Of a stretch of 18,504 nucleotides of DNA, positions 7,143-15,131 are shown in pieces. How positions within the stretch are numbered: position 1 is the stretch's first letter; each line of letters begins with the position of its first letter. The notes beneath the pieces were generated by a model. That model was not told where the DNA came from and did no database searches. It saw only the letters and a list, made by a program, of their open reading frames with translations. The stretch is taken from contig JBDSYA010000027.1 in the NCBI GenBank assembly GCA_039925865.1, positions 1 to 18,504 on the forward strand, given 5' to 3'. Made by a program: the position numbers and the translations under genes. This stretch comes from JBDSYA01 sp039925865. Lineage in GTDB: Bacteria > Bacteroidota > Ignavibacteria > Tepidaquicellales > Tepidaquicellaceae.

Positions 7143-8213
7143 TTATTTTAAAAGAGTCATCCTTTTTGTATCAGTAAAACCGGTAGTTTCGAGCTTGTAT
7201 AAATAAATGCCGCTGGAAAATTCAGAAGCATTCCATAGATATTCATAATTTCCGGGAACCAATTCTTTATCCACAAGTTTCACAATTTCCCGTCCGGTTA
7301 TATCATAAACTGATAATTTTACTTTAGATAATTTTGGAATACTGAACCGCAAAATGGTCTCAGGATTAAATGGGTTTGGATAATTTTGAGAAAGTTCAAA
7401 CTTTTCCGGTATACCAATTACTAAATTATTCTGAAGATTGTAATAACGGAAATTCCCATTAAAATCGATTTGCTTCAACCTGTAATTATAAGTACCTGCT
7501 GCTAAATTTTTATCTGTAAATTTATAAACTTTCAAATCACCTGAATTGCCGTTTCCATTTATAAATCCAACATTGATCCATGGAAGAATTTCTTTTGTTC
7601 GCTCAATTTGAAAACCGGAATTGTTTATTTCCAGTGTTGTTGTCCAGTCTAGAACAATATCATTATTTTTAATGATGCCCGTAAAACTTTGAAGTTCAAC
7701 CGGAAGCGGTTCATTGAAGGGATTTATAAATGTTATTTGATTAGTCAGATCGGCACCATTATTATTCAGTATAGCGGAAAAATTATTATTCCATGTAATA
7801 TCATGATACTGAGTCGGGTCGGAAATATTAAAGCGGATAGTTCCCACAATAGTCGGAATATCAGAAACCTGTGTACCCGCGGAAGTTGTTGAATTCAAAC
7901 CGATCTCTATGGAGACTGCATTTCCGCCGCCGTAAATGGCTATCATCTGATCACCGTATTCAGAATTCGAATCATTATCCCAGACTCCTTCATAAACTTC
8001 CACCGGGCTGTTCATTGCAAATGTATTAAAATTAAATACAAAGCTAGCAAACCCCAGACTCCACGTTTCCGCAGATGTTCTTTTTAAAAAAATGCTCACA
8101 TCAATGAAAGAGCCATCATTAGTTTGAGTAATTGTTAATTCCCCTGATTGAGAATATGTGATAGAAGAACATAACAAGATGACTAATGCTGCAAATAGAA
8201 ATATTTTTTTCAT
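7143..8213 (-). CDS. T9SS-exported surface protein with cohesin-like N-terminal domain
   Basis: This is a complete 356-residue secreted protein. It has a Sec signal peptide (about 1-21, ending ITYSQ), then a beta-sandwich of about 150 residues (22-170) whose strand pattern (GSFIDVSIFLKRT, then LGFASFVFNFNTFAM, VGTIRFNIS) resembles cohesin/CBM-like folds. A fibronectin-like segment follows (about 173-270, beginning PLPVELQSFTG). The end is a clear T9SS type A sorting domain of about 80 residues: FELSQNYPNPFNPET, then VKLSVYDITGREIV and SSGIYLYKLE, ending MTLLK. The sorting domain directs passage across the outer membrane and attachment or release (family knowledge). The gene lies 37 bases downstream of the sugar-dehydrogenase-like gene on the same strand, so the two are probably co-transcribed. 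The cohesin assignment is by pattern only. Confidence 0.9.
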   Translation of the reverse strand: MKKIFLFAALVILLCSSITYSQSGELTITQTNDGSFIDVSIFLKRTSAETWSLGFASFVFNFNTFAMNSPVEVYEGVWDNDSNSEYGDQMIAIYGGGNAVSIEIGLNSTTSAGTQVSDIPTIVGTIRFNISDPTQYHDITWNNNFSAILNNNGADLTNQITFINPFNEPLPVELQSFTGIIKNNDIVLDWTTTLEINNSGFQIERTKEILPWINVGFINGNGNSGDLKVYKFTDKNLAAGTYNYRLKQIDFNGNFRYYNLQNNLVIGIPEKFELSQNYPNPFNPETILRFSIPKLSKVKLSVYDITGREIVKLVDKELVPGNYEYLWNASEFSSGIYLYKLETTGFTDTKRMTLLK

Positions 8214-8250
8214 CCTACTGAATTTTAAATTTTTTATTATTCATTATAAA

Positions 8251-9960
8251 TTATGGTTTTATTGTGTTTCTGCCAAGATTACTAACTACTATTGCCCTGT
8301 CTATGGCATTGACTACACCATTTCCATCAAGATCGCCAGCTAATTGTCCTGAACTTCCCAATTGTCCTACCACTAATGCCCGATCCGAAGCATTTATAAC
8401 TCCGCTATTATTACAATCTCCGCTGATGATACAAAGTTGTGAACCTTTTAATTTCAAATTATTGCCATATGCATTTGTTATTTCATTAGTAAAATCATAA
8501 CTATAAGATTCACCGGTCTGAAAACTTTCACCATTTGCCTTGCTCCAGGTTTCAAGTCCGGTTTTAAATTTTACAACAATGTAATATACACCTGAGGGGG
8601 CATTTCTGAAAAAGCATAATCCTGAAAAATTCAATGAATCAAGTACTGTCCTTGCAGAATCAAGAACATCATTTGGAAAGGATACTGAATATAAAAAAAC
8701 ATCTACAGAGTCTCTTACCTTAAGTGTATTAGTAATGTCGTTATAATGTCCTTCCAGTATTACTTTCAGATTTAATGTGATAGTGTTTGGATTATACATT
8801 TTATAGAGAGGTATATTGGAAGATCCAAAACCGCAAAAATAAAGTTCGTTCAATTCATTTTTACCCAATGAAGGAAGAAAAATATTTGAATCAAGTAATT
8901 GAACATATGAACTTGGTCCGGAAGGATTATAATCCATTGCCCAAACCTTACCATAATACCAGTCTGAAAAAATATATTTTCCATACAATTCAGGAAATAT
9001 ATTTCCTCTATACACATAACCACCTATTGCAGAAACTGCAACATCTCTCCTTAACTCGAGTAAAGGCCTTGTAAAACCTCTGCCGGTTGTGTCGCAATTA
9101 TTTGTGTCAGGAAAACAATGAAAGCCTTCCATTTTATTCCAGCCGTAATTCTTTCCGTTCTCGATCAGATTGATTTCTTCAAATGCGTATTGACCCACAT
9201 CCGCTCCAAAAATCCTTCCTGTCAATGGATCAATGCTGAACTTCCACATATTCCTCAAACCATATGCAAATATCTCTTCTCTGTAACCGAAAGGATTTCC
9301 AAAGAAGGGATTTGAAGGAGGTATCGAATAATTTTTACCGCCGGAAGAAGAATCTACATTTATTCGAAGGATTTTTCCAAGAAGTACGTTCTTGGACTGT
9401 GCATAATTATCAGGATCGTTTTCTCTGCCACCGTCACCTAAAGAAATATAAAGATAACCGTCTGTTCCAAATTCCATTTTTCCGCCTTTATGCCTATAAT
9501 CAGGTTGCGCTACATTTAAAAGTCTAACTTGCGAACTGTTTAATGCAGTATCCGGATTTGTCGCACTGGCGGTATATCTTGCAACACGGCTCCACTGCCC
9601 GTAAGGAGTACCTGAACTGTCGGCAATATAGTAAACATAAAAGTACCTGTTGTTTTCATAATCAGGATGAAACGCCAAACCAAGTAAACCTCGGTCGCCG
9701 CCTACCTGGGTAACGATACTGGTCAGATCGATAAATAATTTTTTTGTGCTTACGGCAGTGTCGTCGTTAAATGTATAAATTTTCCCTTTTTGTTCGACGA
9801 CAAATAAACGATTAGATCCGTCAGCTGCATTGACTATTTCTACCGGGCTCGAAAATCCGGGCAGATTAGGAAATGCGGGTTTGAGTATATATTGTGCGTT
9901 GAGTATTGATGTAAAAAAAATAATTTGAAAAAATATTATCAAGTATTTAATTTTTATCAT
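8251..9960 (-). CDS. Secreted glucose/sorbosone-dehydrogenase-like protein with C-terminal dockerin-like module
   Basis: The 569-residue product has a signal peptide (about 1-22, ILNAQ) and a six-bladed beta-propeller of the soluble glucose/aldose sugar dehydrogenase family (about 33-390). Family motifs are GGDRGLLGLAFHPDY (87-101), YRHKGGKMEFGTDGYLYISL (155-174, with candidate catalytic His157), LGDGGREND (174-182), YGLRNMWKFSIDP (233-245) and GGYVYRGNIFPELYGKYIFS (313-332). These enzymes usually oxidise sugars with PQQ; the substrate here is unknown. An Ig-like module (about 394-505) is followed by two EF-hand-like dockerin repeats, GDCNNSGVINASD (514-526) and GDLDGNGVVNAID (542-554), with the calcium-binding positions intact. 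There is no T9SS sorting domain. It is the first gene of a minus-strand pair with the T9SS-anchored protein and is divergent from the binding-protein gene. Confidence 0.92.
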   Translation of the reverse strand: MIKIKYLIIFFQIIFFTSILNAQYILKPAFPNLPGFSSPVEIVNAADGSNRLFVVEQKGKIYTFNDDTAVSTKKLFIDLTSIVTQVGGDRGLLGLAFHPDYENNRYFYVYYIADSSGTPYGQWSRVARYTASATNPDTALNSSQVRLLNVAQPDYRHKGGKMEFGTDGYLYISLGDGGRENDPDNYAQSKNVLLGKILRINVDSSSGGKNYSIPPSNPFFGNPFGYREEIFAYGLRNMWKFSIDPLTGRIFGADVGQYAFEEINLIENGKNYGWNKMEGFHCFPDTNNCDTTGRGFTRPLLELRRDVAVSAIGGYVYRGNIFPELYGKYIFSDWYYGKVWAMDYNPSGPSSYVQLLDSNIFLPSLGKNELNELYFCGFGSSNIPLYKMYNPNTITLNLKVILEGHYNDITNTLKVRDSVDVFLYSVSFPNDVLDSARTVLDSLNFSGLCFFRNAPSGVYYIVVKFKTGLETWSKANGESFQTGESYSYDFTNEITNAYGNNLKLKGSQLCIISGDCNNSGVINASDRALVVGQLGSSGQLAGDLDGNGVVNAIDRAIVVSNLGRNTIKP

Positions 9961-10028
9961 ACAGTATTAAACTTTATTTTTTATGTTTAAACTTTCAATC
10001 TTTCTTAATGGAAACTGAGCAAAGATGA

Positions 10029-10070
10029 ACAATAATATACAATAAAAATTACAATAAAAATTACAATAAT
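10029..10070. repeat. Short tandem ACAATAA repeat array
   Basis: Four units begin with ACAATA: ACAATAATAT (10029-10038), ACAATAAAAATT twice (10039-10050 and 10051-10062) and ACAATAAT (10063-10070). The spacing is 10, 12 and 12 bases, close to one helical turn. The array lies about 70-110 bases upstream of the minus-strand dehydrogenase gene. It could be an iterated protein-binding site or a slippage product. Confidence 0.6.
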
Positions 10071-10136
10071 ATGAATATATTTTTAATTTGGTTAGTGAGT
10101 AGATGGTAAAACAATTTTTCAGTCTTAGGATGTTAT

Positions 10137-10251
10137 TTTGTTTATAAGATCCATCACTATGTACTACTTATAAATGAACAAAACAGATCACAATTTTAAA
10201 CTACGGTTGACCATTAATTAATGAAAGAGCATATTGTGCCTTTGTTTATAA
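10137..10251. repeat. Pair of TTTGTTTATAA direct repeats
   Basis: The 11-base sequence TTTGTTTATAA occurs at 10137-10147 and again at 10241-10251, 104 bases apart, in the spacer before the binding-protein gene. The second copy lies just after the candidate promoter. A shared regulatory site is possible; chance is also plausible in AT-rich DNA. Confidence 0.35.
10207..10235 (+). promoter_or_regulatory. Candidate promoter for the peptide-binding protein gene
   Basis: TTGACC (10207-10212) and CATATT (10230-10235) are spaced by exactly 17 bases, matching the sigma70 consensus at 5/6 and 4/6 positions. It would give a leader of about 80 bases. No TAnnTTTG box is present in this region. Confidence 0.3.
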
Positions 10252-10323
10252 AAAGGAAATAAATAGATTTAATGATTAATTAATTTTATTTTAAGATAAC
10301 TCAAATCAAATACAGAATTTTAA

Positions 10324-12057
10324 ATGAAAAAAATTTACGTTACAATTTTTGTTATTTTTTCAGGGATCTTATTAATAGGATGTAATAAAAAAGAGGAAAG
10401 CAAATCTTTTGATATCAAGGGTGGAATCAAGGGTGGAGGTATTTACAGGATTAATGAACTTGAAAACATCCGTAGTCTCGACCCTGCAAGAATCAGTGAT
10501 GTGGTATCACATCATGTGGGACATCAGATCTATGATTTGTTAGTGGATTTAGATACAAATTTAAATCTGGTCCCTCAGCTTGCTACAAGATGGGACATCT
10601 CTGAAGATGGTCTTCTTTATACTTTCCATTTAAGAAAAGGTGTTATGTTTCAGGACAATGCATGCTTTCCAAACGGCAAAGGAAGAGAGCTTAAATCAGA
10701 AGATGTAAAATATTCTTATGACAGAGTCTGCGATCCTAGTACCGGAACTTTAGGTTTTGACTATTACAAAAATTATGTTGAAGGTGCAAAGGAATTTTTT
10801 GATGAAGTTACTAATGCAAAGAGAGACTCACGAGATCCTAAGATCAGTGCGGTTAGTGGATATATTGTGAAAGACGATTCTACTTTTCAGATTAAATTAA
10901 ATAAACCTTTTGGGCCATTTATATTTTATATGACTCTGCCATTTGGATATGTAATTCCAAAAGAAGCAGTTGATAAATACGGAAAAGATTTTTTTCAAAA
11001 TCCTGTCGGATCCGGACCTTTTATTTTTGTTGACTGGAAACCGGATCTCGAACTGAACTTAAAGAAAAATCCAAGTTACTGGGAAAAAGATAAAGATGGA
11101 AATCAAATACCTTATCTGGACGGAGTTAAATTTAAATTTTTAAAAGAAGTTTCACAGCAGTTACTTGAATTCAGAAACGGAAATCTTGATGAGTGTTACA
11201 GAATCCCTAATGAATCATTCAGAGAAATTATTACACCTCAGAAAACTCTTACAGCTGATTATTCAAAATTTAAATTGCAGAAAGTCCCATCCCTTGCAAT
11301 TCAATTTTATGGGTTTTTAACCACCGGAAAAATATTCAATAATGAAAAAGTTCGTCAGGCATTTAATTATGCAATAGACCGGGAAAAGATATTGAAGTTC
11401 GTTCTTAACGGTCAGGGATATATGGGTGCAATATATGGAATTGTCCCACCGTCTATGCCTAATTACGATGTTAAGAAAATTCAGGGATATAACTTTGACC
11501 TCACCAAAGCAAAACAATTAATGACTGAAGCGGGTTATCCGGATGGAAAAGGTTTTCCGGAAGCAATTTTACAAATAAATTCCGGTGGTGACCGGAATAT
11601 CCAAATTGCCGAATCTATTCAAAATATGCTTAAGGAGATCGGAGTTAATATGAAATTAAATATAATTCAGTTTGCTCAGCATTTGGATAATATCGATGCA
11701 GGACGTGCGGATTTTTACCGTCTGGGATGGATTGCCGATTATCCGGAGCCGGAAAGTTTTCTAAATTTGTATTATGGAAAAAATGTTCCTAAAGATCCAA
11801 CACAAATTAGTCCAATTAACAGCACGAGATATCAGAATTCTCAATTTGACGAACTTTTTGAAAAAGCTATTGCCACTACTGATCAGACAGAGAGATATAA
11901 ACTGTATCTTCAGGCAGAGCAAATAGCTGTTTCACAGGCACCAATGATGTTTATTTATTATGATGAAGATTACAGACTACTTCAGTCAAATGTAATTGGT
12001 TATGCGCTGGATCCCATGCACAGGGTGAATTTTCGTTATTTATGGCTTGATAAATAG
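10324..12057 (+). CDS. Peptide-type ABC transporter substrate-binding lipoprotein (SBP family 5)
   Basis: The 577-residue protein captures a peptide or similar ligand and delivers it to DppB/DppC-type permeases. It begins with a lipoprotein signal peptide with lipobox LLIGC, lipidated Cys20. The family 5 binding fold covers about residues 40-555: typical segments are RSLDPARISD, the LVPQLATRWDISEDGLLYTF region, LRKGVMFQD, an LKSEDVKYSYDRV helix, VGSGPFIF, and NNEKVRQAFNYAIDREKI in the second lobe. DppA, OppA, NikA and MppA share this fold, so the ligand cannot be read from sequence. The ATG at 10324 is preceded by A/T-rich sequence without a clear Shine-Dalgarno. The next gene on the strand is the NlpC/P60 lipoprotein 94 bases downstream, with dppBC beyond. 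Confidence 0.93.
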   Translation: MKKIYVTIFVIFSGILLIGCNKKEESKSFDIKGGIKGGGIYRINELENIRSLDPARISDVVSHHVGHQIYDLLVDLDTNLNLVPQLATRWDISEDGLLYTFHLRKGVMFQDNACFPNGKGRELKSEDVKYSYDRVCDPSTGTLGFDYYKNYVEGAKEFFDEVTNAKRDSRDPKISAVSGYIVKDDSTFQIKLNKPFGPFIFYMTLPFGYVIPKEAVDKYGKDFFQNPVGSGPFIFVDWKPDLELNLKKNPSYWEKDKDGNQIPYLDGVKFKFLKEVSQQLLEFRNGNLDECYRIPNESFREIITPQKTLTADYSKFKLQKVPSLAIQFYGFLTTGKIFNNEKVRQAFNYAIDREKILKFVLNGQGYMGAIYGIVPPSMPNYDVKKIQGYNFDLTKAKQLMTEAGYPDGKGFPEAILQINSGGDRNIQIAESIQNMLKEIGVNMKLNIIQFAQHLDNIDAGRADFYRLGWIADYPEPESFLNLYYGKNVPKDPTQISPINSTRYQNSQFDELFEKAIATTDQTERYKLYLQAEQIAVSQAPMMFIYYDEDYRLLQSNVIGYALDPMHRVNFRYLWLDK

Positions 12058-12151
12058 CATTGAGCTTTTTATTTTAACAAAACTTTTTAGCGAAAAAACA
12101 TAACAGTTCTTTAACAAGAGCATATTTATTAATTTAAAAAAGGATAAGTTA

Positions 12152-12811
12152 ATGGTAAAACTTAAACTATCCAATCTTTCTTTATTGTTGACAGTGTTAT
12201 TTGCAGCGATATTGTTAGTTGGATGTTCAAGCACCGGAAATGTTTCCCGTGAAGATAGCGAGGAGAGTTATTCTTCCAAAGATGTTACTAAAGATGTTAA
12301 TGGATACAAAAACTCAGAAGAAGTAGTATCCACCAGCACCTTAACAACCAAGACCTCAATTAATAAGGATAATCTCGAAGCAATCTCCAGCAGTTTAGAA
12401 AGCTTTATATCCAATACAGAATTATCAGGAAGCGTAGATAAGGATGAAGTGATGTTCAAAATTATTGAATATCTCAACACACCTTACTTATGGGGAGGAA
12501 CTTCAAAAAGAGGAATTGACTGTTCAGCTTTTATACAGACAATAATGTACCAGTCATTAGGAGTTACTTTACCGAGAACATCTCTCGAGCAATCAGGAGT
12601 TGGTAATCAGGTTGAGAAAAGTGATTTAAAATTCGGTGATCTAATTTTCTTCGATACAATGCGCAAAGGAAGAGTTACACATGTAGGCATGTATTTAAGC
12701 AATGGATTTTTTGCACATTCCGGATCAAGAACCGGAGTTGCAGTTGCTTCACTCGATGATGAATTTTACACCAGAACATTTTTAAAAGCAAGAAGAGTTA
12801 CAGGAAATTAA
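12152..12811 (+). CDS. NlpC/P60 family peptidoglycan endopeptidase lipoprotein
   Basis: NlpC/P60 enzymes are papain-like cysteine peptidases that cleave within wall stem peptides, usually between D-Glu and the diamino acid. The 219-residue product has a lipoprotein signal with lipobox LLVGC (Cys25), a Ser/Thr/Asp/Glu-rich linker (about 26-95) and the catalytic domain (about 98-215). The triad is complete: Cys124 in GIDCSAF, His177 in VTHVGMYL and His189 in FFAHSGS. The YLWGGTS and FGDLIFFD motifs are also typical. An AGGA at 12141-12144, about 7 bases before the ATG, supports the start and is one of the few clear Shine-Dalgarno sites in the window. The gene lies between the peptide-binding lipoprotein and dppBC and ends in an intrinsic terminator. 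The lipobox has no Asp at +2, so outer-membrane placement is likely but inferred. Confidence 0.95.
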   Translation: MVKLKLSNLSLLLTVLFAAILLVGCSSTGNVSREDSEESYSSKDVTKDVNGYKNSEEVVSTSTLTTKTSINKDNLEAISSSLESFISNTELSGSVDKDEVMFKIIEYLNTPYLWGGTSKRGIDCSAFIQTIMYQSLGVTLPRTSLEQSGVGNQVEKSDLKFGDLIFFDTMRKGRVTHVGMYLSNGFFAHSGSRTGVAVASLDDEFYTRTFLKARRVTGN

Positions 12812-12834
12812 AAATTCATGATACAATTCTAAGT

Positions 12835-12873
12835 AAATCCCGTGCTTATGTTATTTGGGCACGGGATTTTTTT
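12835..12873 (+). terminator. Intrinsic terminator after the NlpC/P60 gene
   Basis: AAATCCCGTGC (12835-12845) pairs perfectly with GCACGGGATTT (12859-12869), an 11-bp stem with a GC core and a 13-base loop, followed by a run of seven Ts (12867-12873). It lies 23 bases after the NlpC/P60 stop and separates the binding-protein/endopeptidase unit from dppBC. Confidence 0.92.
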
Positions 12874-12912
12874 ATGCAGTTTCAATAATAAATACGGTTA
12901 GTTTGTCAGTAT

Positions 12913-12947
12913 GAAACCACTTAACTAATTATTTGACGTATGGTTTC
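12913..12947. promoter_or_regulatory. Inverted repeat over the candidate dppB promoter
   Basis: GAAACCA (12913-12919) and TGGTTTC (12941-12947) are exact inverted copies separated by 21 bases. The right arm lies inside the spacer of the candidate promoter, and the left arm lies about two helical turns upstream. This geometry would suit a repressor or activator that binds as a dimer. No regulator gene is nearby. Confidence 0.35.
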
Positions 12948-12961
12948 TCTATAAATATTAA
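12933..12961 (+). promoter_or_regulatory. Candidate promoter for dppBC
   Basis: TTGACG (12933-12938) and TATTAA (12956-12961) are 17 bases apart, giving 5/6 and 4/6 matches to the sigma70 boxes. It lies between the NlpC/P60 terminator and dppB, where a new promoter is expected. Transcription would start about 42 bases before the dppB ATG. Confidence 0.35.
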
Positions 12962-13009
12962 GCTATTATCGTAATTGATTGTTTTCGATTACAAATTGAA
13001 ATTAATAAT

Positions 13010-13936
13010 ATGTGGTCATACATACTTCGAAATCTTTTTTATTCGATAATTATAATTATTGGTGTTTTAACCGTAACCTTTTGTTTGTTGTACATTATAC
13101 CGGGCGATCCTGCCAGAATGATGCTGGGACAAAGGGCTGATGTGGCGTCTGTTGAAGCGGTGAGAGAAGAGCTTGGTTTAAACCGGCCGGTATACATTCA
13201 ATATATAAAATTCATGGCAAATGCATTTCAGGGTGATCTGGGGAGATCTTATGCAACTAATCGTGAAGTAGTTAAAACTATTCTGGAAAAATTTCCTGCT
13301 ACGGCTTTACTTTCCTTAAGCGCATTACTTATATCTTCCATTCTGGGAGTTTTGATAGGAATACTGTCCTCTGTAAAAAAATATACATTCTGGGATAATG
13401 CAGGAATGGTGTTTGCATTATTTGGTATTTCATTTCCAACCTTTGCATTCGGATTAATAATGGCACTTGTATTCGGACACCTGTTGAAATGGTTTCCCAT
13501 TTCAGGGTATATCAATGATGGATTTGCTTATCTCATACTTCCAATGTTTACGCTGGCATTAAGACCTCTTGCAATCACGGCAAGAATTACCCGTTCATCA
13601 ATGATGGATGTCATGAATCAGGATTACGTAAGGACAGCGAAAGCTAAAGGGTTAAGCTCATACGCAGTAATATTCAAACATACCTTAAGAAATGCTTTGA
13701 ATCCTGTAATCACCACAATCAGCGCGTCTCTCGCAGCTACTTTAGGTGGAGTGTTTTTCATCGAATATATTTTTAACTGGCCGGGAATAGGCTTGTTGGC
13801 AATTGATGCAATATTTAAACTGGATTTTCCAATGATTCAGGGAACTGTATTATTCAGTGCTATAATTTTTGTTATTATAAATTTTTTTGTTGATATTTTT
13901 TATGCATTACTTGATCCGAAAGTAAAGCTGGCTTAA
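13010..13936 (+). CDS. dppB: Peptide-type ABC transporter permease, DppB family
   Basis: DppB-type subunits form half of the membrane channel for binding-protein-dependent peptide or nickel uptake. The 308-residue protein has about six membrane segments, the N-terminal YIIPGDPARMMLG motif (28-40) found in this subfamily, the RPVYIQYIKF and GDLGRSY segments (59-68, 76-81), and the EAA loop QDYVRTAKAKGLSSYAVIFK (204-223), which contacts the ATPase. The conserved FIEYIFNWPGIGLLAIDAI (250-268) and C-terminal LLDPKV are present. Length is normal. dppC follows after 18 bases, so they are one operon. The ATG at 13010 follows an AT-rich leader without a Shine-Dalgarno. The symbol marks family only; the substrate is not known. 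Confidence 0.94.
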   Translation: MWSYILRNLFYSIIIIIGVLTVTFCLLYIIPGDPARMMLGQRADVASVEAVREELGLNRPVYIQYIKFMANAFQGDLGRSYATNREVVKTILEKFPATALLSLSALLISSILGVLIGILSSVKKYTFWDNAGMVFALFGISFPTFAFGLIMALVFGHLLKWFPISGYINDGFAYLILPMFTLALRPLAITARITRSSMMDVMNQDYVRTAKAKGLSSYAVIFKHTLRNALNPVITTISASLAATLGGVFFIEYIFNWPGIGLLAIDAIFKLDFPMIQGTVLFSAIIFVIINFFVDIFYALLDPKVKLA

Positions 13937-13954
13937 TACAATTACTCATATCTA

Positions 13955-15037
13955 ATGGAAGAGGAAACAGCAATAGTCGCGAATGAAATTTTACAGGAGG
14001 ACAGGAGCCACAGCTTATGGTATTACTCCTGGAAAAGATTAAAGAGAAACCGACTTGCTATGATAGGTTTGTGGACAATTTCATTCATAATCTTAGTCGC
14101 TCTTACTGCTCCTCTAATATCACCTTTTCATCCAAACCAGCAGATCCTCGAATATTCCGCAAAACCTATTGGGTTTGAAGGACAGGTACTTATTAAAAAA
14201 GCAAATGAATCAAATGAAAATGAAAATAAATATATTCCAATTAAAAATTTTATAAGAGAAGAGAACGGCAGAATATTTTATACAGATTTTAATGATGCAG
14301 ATACAAGCATTAGCTCAGGTGAACTGGAAAAACAGAATAGTGGGTTTGTTGAAACTCTTAAGTATCACTTAGGCACTGATAGATTTGGAAGAGATGTATT
14401 AAGCCGCTTAATATATGGCAGCAGGGTCAGCCTGATGGTAGGCGTGATCTCCGAGAGCATAGCAATTATTATCGGAATTATATTGGGTTCACTGGCAGGA
14501 TATTTTCGGGGAAAAACTGATATCTTTGTGATGTGGATTGTAAACGTAATATTTGCCTTTCCTGCTGTACTTCTTATTATTGCATTGTCAGTTGTATTAG
14601 GCAAAGGTTTGTGGCAGGCTTTTGTAGCTATCGGGTTGACAGGCTGGGTTGATATTGCAAGAATTGTAAGAGGTCAGTTTTTTTCATTACGGGAAACAGA
14701 GTATGTCGAAGCCACGAGAGCTATTGGATTCAAATCTTCAAGAGTAATCACAAGACACATTCTTCCAAATGCAATGGGACCAGTTATAGTTACCGGGACA
14801 GTCGGGTTAGCCGCAGCTATAATATTTGAAGCCAGTTTAAGTTTCCTTGGACTTGGTGTTCAGCCTCCGACAGCAAGCTGGGGACAGATGATCTTTGATG
14901 GCTATAAATATATAGTTGTGGGTACAAACTGGGGGCTGGCTGTATTTCCATCTCTGGCTATTATGTTAACAGTTTTTTCTGTAAACCTACTTGGCGACGG
15001 TCTTCGTGATGCTTTCGATCCAAAACTTAAGAGATAA
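13955..15037 (+). CDS. dppC: Peptide-type ABC transporter permease, DppC family, with long periplasmic insert
   Basis: This is the second channel subunit and pairs with DppB. The 360-residue protein has the OppC N-terminal segment with YYSWKRLKRNRLAMIGLW (23-40) and a first membrane helix (about 35-57). An unusually long hydrophilic stretch (about 58-136) follows before the family motif LGTDRFGRDVLSRLIYGSR (139-157). The remaining membrane segments contain the EAA loop (about 248-278, TEYVEATRAIGFKSSRVI) and the C-terminal SFLGLGVQPPTASWGQMI (296-313), GDGLRDAFDPKLK. The insert is rich in Asn, Glu and Lys (NESNENENK) and adds roughly 45-50 residues to the usual DppC length. No ATPase (DppD/DppF) gene follows; the next gene is unrelated, so the ATPases must be encoded elsewhere. 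Confidence 0.94.
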   Translation: MEEETAIVANEILQEDRSHSLWYYSWKRLKRNRLAMIGLWTISFIILVALTAPLISPFHPNQQILEYSAKPIGFEGQVLIKKANESNENENKYIPIKNFIREENGRIFYTDFNDADTSISSGELEKQNSGFVETLKYHLGTDRFGRDVLSRLIYGSRVSLMVGVISESIAIIIGIILGSLAGYFRGKTDIFVMWIVNVIFAFPAVLLIIALSVVLGKGLWQAFVAIGLTGWVDIARIVRGQFFSLRETEYVEATRAIGFKSSRVITRHILPNAMGPVIVTGTVGLAAAIIFEASLSFLGLGVQPPTASWGQMIFDGYKYIVVGTNWGLAVFPSLAIMLTVFSVNLLGDGLRDAFDPKLKR

Positions 15038-15131
15038 CAAGGTGTTTTTATTCTCTAAATAATTATCAATAAATTCTGACATTTCTGTCATGAGATTTCA
15101 ATTACACTTTTCATTTAATAAGTAAAAATTG

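Larger units (their letters stand above)
9961..10323. other. 363-base divergent intergenic region
   Basis: This region separates divergent genes and has no credible ORF or RNA gene. It holds a short ACAATAA-type tandem array (10029-10070), two copies of TTTGTTTATAA (10137-10147 and 10241-10251) and a sigma70-like promoter candidate for the plus-strand gene, each listed below. No convincing promoter for the minus-strand gene was found. Confidence 0.6.

Noticed and set aside
8264..9527. Several plus-strand ORFs of 60-95 codons opposite the sugar-dehydrogenase-like gene
   Set aside because: They are antisense to a well-supported gene with intact family motifs, lack conserved features and have no start signals.
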